A stretch of 6,585 nt of DNA from an uncultured Bacteroidota bacterium (GTDB taxonomy: Bacteria; Bacteroidota; Bacteroidia; 2-12-FULL-35-15): assembly GCA_903889605.1 (NCBI GenBank), contig CAISYK010001083.1, positions 1-6,585 of the forward strand, in the 5' to 3' direction. The notes under the pieces are model-generated. The model was not told where the DNA came from. It worked only from the letters and a program-made list of their open reading frames with translations, and did not search any database. The position numbers and the translations under genes were made by a program. This document shows positions 1 through 6,200 of the stretch, piece by piece; positions within the stretch are counted from its first letter, which is position 1; each line of letters opens with the position of its first letter.

Positions 1-47
1 CCCCATGGCGTAATTTCTTTGCTGGTAAAGGATATGTCAAATTCCAT
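1..47 (-). CDS. Probable transposase, first 15 codons only (IS1380-like DDE type)
   Basis: Starting at ATG 47-45 the minus strand reads MEFDISFTSKEITPW, then a Gly codon cut by the edge. From memory, this resembles the start of DDE transposases common in Bacteroidota and usually placed in the IS1380 family, which begin with a short F-T-x-K-E-I-T-P-W-G-G segment. The frame is open back to a TAG at 110-108. A second in-frame ATG at 74-72 would add nine residues (MRSIRKKSS), but it lies inside a hairpin, so I prefer 47. An A-rich stretch precedes the chosen start, as is usual in Bacteroidota, which rarely use strong Shine-Dalgarno sites. Only a fragment is visible, so family assignment is tentative and intactness cannot be judged. 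Confidence 0.55.
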   Translation of the reverse strand, partial: MEFDISFTSKEITPW

Positions 48-60
48 AGACGATTTTTTT

Positions 61-77
61 CTAATGCTACGCATTAG
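61..77 (-). promoter_or_regulatory. Perfect hairpin ahead of the transposase start
   Basis: CTAATGC (61-67) and GCATTAG (71-77) are exact inverted repeats around a 3-nt loop. On the minus strand the stem encloses the alternative ATG at 74-72 and ends 13 bases before ATG 47, so it could limit ribosome access in transcripts entering from outside, a known way for insertion sequences to limit expression. A third copy of the same arm (CTAATGC, 108-114) could compete for pairing with 71-77. On the plus strand the T-run (54-60) lies before, not after, the stem, so it is not a standard intrinsic terminator in either direction. Confidence 0.5.
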
Positions 78-124
78 GATTTTGACCCAAAAATAATTCT
101 TTATTTTCTAATGCGGAATTTGGG

Positions 125-296
125 TTTAATCAGACTTCAGCAAAATAATATTTACATACAGTAATACATTAATCTATATAATGTCTATTGTTTATGCGCT
201 TTACAAAAGAATGAATTTTTACCAGAAAAAACAACGTCAGGCCATAAAATTATTCTGAAAAAGTTCAAATATATTTTCACCTGCCGCGCGGGAGTT
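125..296. other. Intergenic gap without a recognisable gene
   Basis: This AT-rich stretch follows the stop codon of the large gene. I see no open frame of meaningful length, no tRNA-like sequence and no convincing intrinsic terminator. It contains an isolated GC-rich palindrome, CCGCGCGG (284-291), six bases past the stop, and a weak AT-only inverted repeat (166-171 with 179-184). A TATATTTG octamer on the minus strand (273-266) fits the Bacteroidota -7 consensus TAnnTTTG, but no TTTG-like -33 element stands upstream at the right distance, so I do not call a promoter. Confidence 0.6.
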
Positions 297-3200
297 CTAA
301 TCACCAAAGAAAAAATCAATAATTGAGTTTATTTCTTCTGCTTTAATATTTGAGCCTTCGTCAAAAAATTTGTCAATCATATTTAATATTTCGTCAGCAG
401 AAATAACTCCGTTAAGATCTTTGTCGTATTTTTTGAACTGTTCAGGAAGCACTCGAATATTGCTTGTTTTCGCCTTTTTGTTTTGTTCTTCATTTGCAGC
501 AGCAACTGTGTCATTTTGTTTAACATCTGAAACATTGGTTTGCTTGTATTCCCGGAGTTTTTCTAAACTGACAGAATCAACAATTTCGTCTTTTTTAACA
601 GCCTCCGCAATATTTTCTTTTTGATCCTGACTTTGCTCTTCCTTTTTAGAATTGTTTATTTCATCAGCCGAATCGGCAATTTTATTTTGTTTGACATCTG
701 CAGCAACTGGTTCTTTATATTCCTGATTTATTTCGGCCTTTGGAATAGAATCAGTTCTTTCGTCCTTTTTGACTACAACAGCAATATTTTCTTTCGGCTT
801 CAGACTATCCTCTTCCTTTTTAGAATCTTTTGCTGCATCCCCAGAATCGGAACTATTGTTTTGTTTAACATCTGCCGCCACTGTTTCTGTATTTCCCTGC
901 TTTATTTCCACCTTTGCCGGATCGATGTTTTCGTCTTTTTTAACAACTGTTACATTATTTTCTTTTGGCTCCTGAATTTGTTCTTCCTTTTTAGAATCGT
1001 TTACTTCATTCCAATAAACAATGCTGTCATTTTGTTCGGTATCTGAAGCTGCTGTTTCTTTATTGTCCTGTTTTATTTCTGCCTTTGCGGAATCAATATT
1101 TTCTTCCTTTTTTACAGCAGCAATATTTTCTTTCTGATCCTGACTTTGCTCTTCCCTTTTAGAATCGTTTACTTTATCAGGAGAATCAGAACTGCTGTTT
1201 TGTTTGATATCTGCCTTTACGGAATCAACATTTTCGTCCTTTTTAACAGCGGTAATATTTTCTTTCGGCGCCTGACTTTGTTCTTCCCTCTTAGAATCGT
1301 TTACTTTATCAGGAGAATCAGTATTGTTGTTTTGTTTGATATCTGCAGTAACAGTTTCTTTATTATCCTGCTTTATTTCTGCCTTTACGGAATCAATACT
1401 TTCGTCTTTTTTTACGTCAGCAATATTTTCTTTCTGATCCTGACTTTGTTCTTCACTTTTAGAATCGTTTACTTTATCAGCAGAATCAGAACTGCTGTTT
1501 TGTTTGACATCAGCAGCCGTTTCTTTGTTTTCCTGCTTTATTTCTGCTTTTGCGGAATCAATACTTTCGGCTGTTTTTATGTCAGCAATATTTTCTTTCT
1601 GATCCTGACTTTGTTCTTCACTTTTAGAATCGTTTACTTTATCAGCAGAATCAGAACTGCTGTTTTGTTTGACATCTGCGACAGCTGTTTCTTTATTTTC
1701 CTGCTTTATTTCTACCTCTGCAGAATCAATACTTTCGTCTTTTTTAACAGTCACTACAATATTCTTTTTCTGCTCCTCGCTCTGTTCTTCATTTTTAGAT
1801 TTTTTAACTTCTTCCTTAGAATCTGATACGTTATTTTGTTTGACCGCAGAAACAGTAGTTCCTTTGTATTCATTAAATTTTTTCACCTTAACAGAATCAA
1901 TGCGTTGTTCTTTTTTTACGACTGCTGCAAGGTTTTCTTTCTTACTATCTTCTTTATTTTTTGAATCATTTACTTCATTCGTAGAAATTAGGCTGTCATT
2001 TTGTTTAACATCTGAAACAACGGGTACTTTGATTTCATTGTTCTTTGCTTCATCAGCTGTATCACTAATTTCATCCTTTTTAATATCGGCAGCTATAATT
2101 CCTTTCTGGTCTTGACTATGTCCGGAACTAATGGAATCTTGTATTCCCTTCTTTGAATCAGCGTTATTATCCTTTTTATTTGAAGCTATAGTATCTTTAT
2201 TTCCCTCAGGTTTTTCTTTTGAAGGCTCAATGCTTTCAGCCTTTTTGACAACGGCCATTATTGTGTCTTTATTTTCTTGAGGTTTGATTTCATCAGGTAA
2301 GTTTATAGTTTCGTCAGGTTTAACAACAGCAATAGTTTTTTTCATTCTATTTTCATCTGCTGTTTTTTCGGCTTTTAAATTTATTTTAAGAACTTTCAGT
2401 TCTATTCTGTTGTTTGCCTTGCGTCCTTCTTCTGTACCATTTGTGGAAATTGGCTCGCCTGATCCATAGCCCCTATATTTTAAGCGTTTTTTGTCACAGC
2501 CCATACTGATTAAGCGATCAACTAATGCTTTTGCTCTTTCTTTCGAAAGTTCTTTATTGTCTTTTTCAGAGCCTGTATTATCGGTATGTCCTGATATTTC
2601 AATTTGAAGGGAATTCATATCTTTCATCAGTGAAACTATTCTATCCAAATCTAAAAATGATTCTTGCTTGAGTATTGCCTGATTGAAGTCAAAGGAAATA
2701 TTGCTGAGAATAGTTTTTTTTCCGGCTTCCGCTTTTTGCATAGTAATATTTTTCAGCTCTCTTGAATCATATCCTATAGATTTGGGAATTACGACATTAA
2801 CCGATTGAAACAAATAGCCTGATTTACTAAAATAAATAATGAAATTTTTCCCTGAGGGTACCGAAAGTCTGGAATATCCTCCATCATCACTTTCAGAATT
2901 GTCAATTAATTGAAAGGTTGAGTTATCAAATGCTTCTATATGCACTGCGATTGGTTTTCCATTTTCATCAAACAGCCTGCTTGAGATAAAGGCGTTTTTC
3001 ATTTCTAAAACAATATTTTTTACTATTTGATTATACGCCTTTTTATCTGAAATATCAATGGATATTTTATATTCAGTGTAACCGTCGGCTGAAACTTTTA
3101 ACTCATATTTTTTACCGGTTGGAAGCGAAACAAGATATTTCCCTGAAATTCGGTTTGAATTAAACGATCCGATTATCTCATCATTACCTTTGTCTTCTAT

Positions 3201-6200
3201 TTCAATTTTCGAGTTTATACCTTCTCCATTTTCGTCTGTTATAAAGCCTGAAATCAAGGTTATGTTTTTCTTAATAATATTTTCGCCCATTTCGATGCTG
3301 TAAATATCACTTTCGCCTATTCCATTAGGTTTTGATGAAGAATAATACCCTGTTTTGCCGTTTGCAGCCAATTCAAAATACAAGTCATCATCAGGTGTGT
3401 TTATAGAATATCCAAGCCCTTCCGGATTACTCCACCAACCTGTTGCTGTGTCTAGATTAGCCATAAAAATATCATAGCCGCCTTTAGAATTGTATCCCTT
3501 CGAACTAAAAAAAACAGTGGAGCCATTTGGATGAATAAATACACTTTCTTCATCTTTTTCGGTGTTAATGAATTCTCCCATATTCACAGCTGTCCCCCAC
3601 ATTCCTGATTTTTCCTGTGTGCTGTACCAAATATCCTTTCCTCCATATCCCAATTTTCGGTCGCTTATGAAATAAATTGTTTTTCCATCAGGAGAAAAAC
3701 TGGCCGAAGTTTCATTGTCATCACTGTTGATTGTTGACGGCAATTTTACAGGGTATGCCCACTCTTCTCCGCTCAGTGCAGACTCATAAATATCCGAGTT
3801 GCCATTTTGGTCGGTTCGGTTAAGGAGCATCTTCTGCCCATCATTTGAAATAGCTACAGCAGAATTGTTAATGTCAGGGAAATTAATCGATGGGCCGAGC
3901 ATTATTGGTTCTAACCATTTTTTATTTTTAGTGTCGTAGTAGGAAATGTAAATATTTGAGAAGCCTCCTTTATTTTCTTGTTTTTGGGTTTTCCCTTTAT
4001 TCGCCTTAGGCTTAATAGGTGGTTCCTTTCCATCCAGAGGTCTATTGGAGGTAAATATCATAGTGTTTCCATCAGCATAAATAAGAGGGGCAAAATCAGA
4101 ATAAGGGGAATTTACCAAAGATCCGATGTTTTTAATTTCCATTTTTAACGAATCTTTGGCGGCTCCGTTATTTTCAACTAATGGGTCAAGCGCAGTGGTG
4201 TCGGACGGCTCTATATTTGTAGAATCCGAAGCTATGTCTGTTGAGTCTGTCGCCCCTGCACTGTATTCAGTTGAATCAGGATTTACTTCCTGGTCAGCAA
4301 CAAGAACCGTGTCTTTTACTTCCTGATTGTCTCCATCATTTTCGTCCAGCTCGTCAACGGTTTGGTTGTTTTCCTGAGCTCTTTTTTCTTCGGCAATCTG
4401 TTCAGCTTTTAAATCTATTTTCAAGACTTTGAGTTCTATTCTGTCGCTCATTTCCTGCCCTACAGTCAAAAAATTGCCTGATTCGCTTGATTCGTAACTG
4501 TTATAGCGCAGGCGATTTTTATCTATTCCATTGCCGATAAGATAATCCACAACCGTTTTTGCCCTTTCTTTCGAAAGTTTTTGTTCAACTTTAGTGGAAC
4601 CTGAATTCAAAATGTCTGATATTTCCACCTGAAGAGTTTCCATTTCATTCATCAGCGTTACCACTCTGTCAATATCAGAAAAGTTTCCCTGAATAAGTGC
4701 AGAACTGCCAGATTCAAAAAAGACATTGTTGAGTACGATTTTTTTCCCGACTTCCGCTTTCTGTAAAGTGATATTTTTCAGATTTTTTTCATATCCAGTC
4801 GCATTTGGAATTATTACGTTTACAGAATGAAATAAATAGCCTGGTTTATTATAAACTAGAAGAAAGTTTTTTCCCGGAGGGACTGCAATGAGAGAATACC
4901 CTTCGCTGTTATTTTTAGATTTTTCAACAATTTGTCTGGCCGCCTTATCGAGCACTACAGTTTCGGCACTTAACGGATTCCCATTTTCATCCAGTATCCT
5001 GTCTGTTATATATGCACTTTTTGCTTCAAGAAGTATGATTTTTGACAATTCGGTATATTTCATTGTGTCAAAAGTCTCAACAGGCTCTTTGAAGGTTGTA
5101 TAACCTTTTGCGGAAAATTTTATTTCATAATTTTTGCCTGCAGGAAGTGAAACCATATATTTACCAATAGCCCTGTTTGAGGTAAAAGTGCCGATTGTTT
5201 CATTTATTGCCTTGTCAACTACTGTAACTTTAGATTTTAAAAAACGCCCGTTTTCATCAATTACAGTACCTTTCATCAATAGTGTGTTTTTTTTTATTAT
5301 ATCCTCCAAAAAAGTTACACTGTAAATATCGCTTCCGCCGCTGCCATTTGATTCGAAGGAGGAATAATATGCTGTTTTTCCATTTGCCGCCATTACAAAA
5401 TTCATGTCATCATTTGGTGTATTGATTAAAGGCCCGAGGCTTATCGGTGCAGTCCAAGTATTAGCAGTATCACCGATTCCTGACATGAAAATGTCAAAGC
5501 CTCCCCTGGAATTATGTCCTTTCGAACTGAAGAAAATAGTGCTGCCATTTGGATGAATAAATACACTTTCTTCATCTTCTTTGGTATTAATGGATTGTCC
5601 CATATTGGTTGCCGCGCCCCATTTACCATCTTTGCTTTTTGTACAATACCAAATGTCTTTGCCGCCAAACCCGCCTTTTCTGTCACTTACAAAATAAATT
5701 GTTCTTCCGTCAGGAGATATGCTGGCAGACGTTTCATTTTCATCGCTATTAATCGGTGCAGGTAATCTTTCAAGGGCCGACCATTCATCACCTTTTAGGT
5801 CGGATTCAAAAATATCACCTCTAACATTTTGATCCTCTCCGCCGTGATACAAAAGCATCCTTTGTCCATCATTTGATAATGCAACGGCACTGTTATCCAT
5901 TCCGGGAATGTTAATTGCTGATTCAAGCATAGTTGCCGCTGACCATTTTTTATTTCTATTGTCATAATGGGCGGTATAAACGTTTTCGTTGCCTATCTTG
6001 CCATTCAGTATATCTTTTTTAGTCAAAGGTCGGCGTGATGTGAATACCATTGCAGAACCATCAGCTGTAATAAGCGGAGCAAAATCTGGAAAAACAGAAT
6101 TTATCATCGGCCCGGCATTTACAATTTCCATCTTTATCGAATCGTTTGCTCTATTAATACTTCCTTCCTTTTTGCTGACAGCGCCAATAGGTTCTTTATT

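Larger units (their letters stand above)
1..124 (-). mobile_element. Probable left end of an insertion sequence (partial)
   Basis: A transposase-like N terminus reads off the left edge, and the sequence just ahead of it carries the nested inverted repeats typical of IS ends. I place the boundary near 124 because the minus strand from there begins CCCAAATTCCGCATTAG, a plausible terminal inverted repeat, and because this leaves 77 bp before the probable start codon. The opposite end and target-site duplication are outside the window, so the boundary is an inference. The element would be in the same orientation as the large gene, with about 172 bp between the stop and the IS. Confidence 0.4.

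Noticed and set aside
4..6. ATG at 6-4 on the minus strand as a gene start
   Set aside because: It is out of frame with the better candidate from 47, which gives a recognisable transposase-like N terminus, and nothing can be read beyond the edge.
166..184. Inverted repeat ACATTA / TAATGT as a terminator for the large gene
   Set aside because: A six-base AT-only stem with no T-run after it on either strand; too weak to support.
266..273. TATATTTG on the minus strand as a Bacteroidota -7 promoter element
   Set aside because: There is no TTTG-like -33 element at the expected distance and such octamers are common by chance in AT-rich DNA.
621..1046. Second plus-strand hydrophobic open frame over the repeats
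   Set aside because: Same cause as the frame at 1146-1826: an antisense shadow of purine-rich coding repeats.
1146..1826. Long plus-strand open frame with repeated hydrophobic sequence (FRIVYFI-like), which looks like a membrane protein
   Set aside because: It lies wholly antisense to the charged repeat array. The Lys/Glu codons of the real gene read as Phe/Leu/Ile on the other strand, and the periodicity comes from the same repeats. The frame ends without any sign of its own start region or domain.
450..2324. Possible CRISPR array because of the regular direct repeats
   Set aside because: The period of about 165-174 bp is far too long, there are no distinct spacers, and the repeats stay in frame and encode protein.
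5441..5686. Minus-strand open frame of 81 codons in another frame inside the first propeller
   Set aside because: It overlaps conserved PD40 blade sequence in the main frame and has no recognisable domain.
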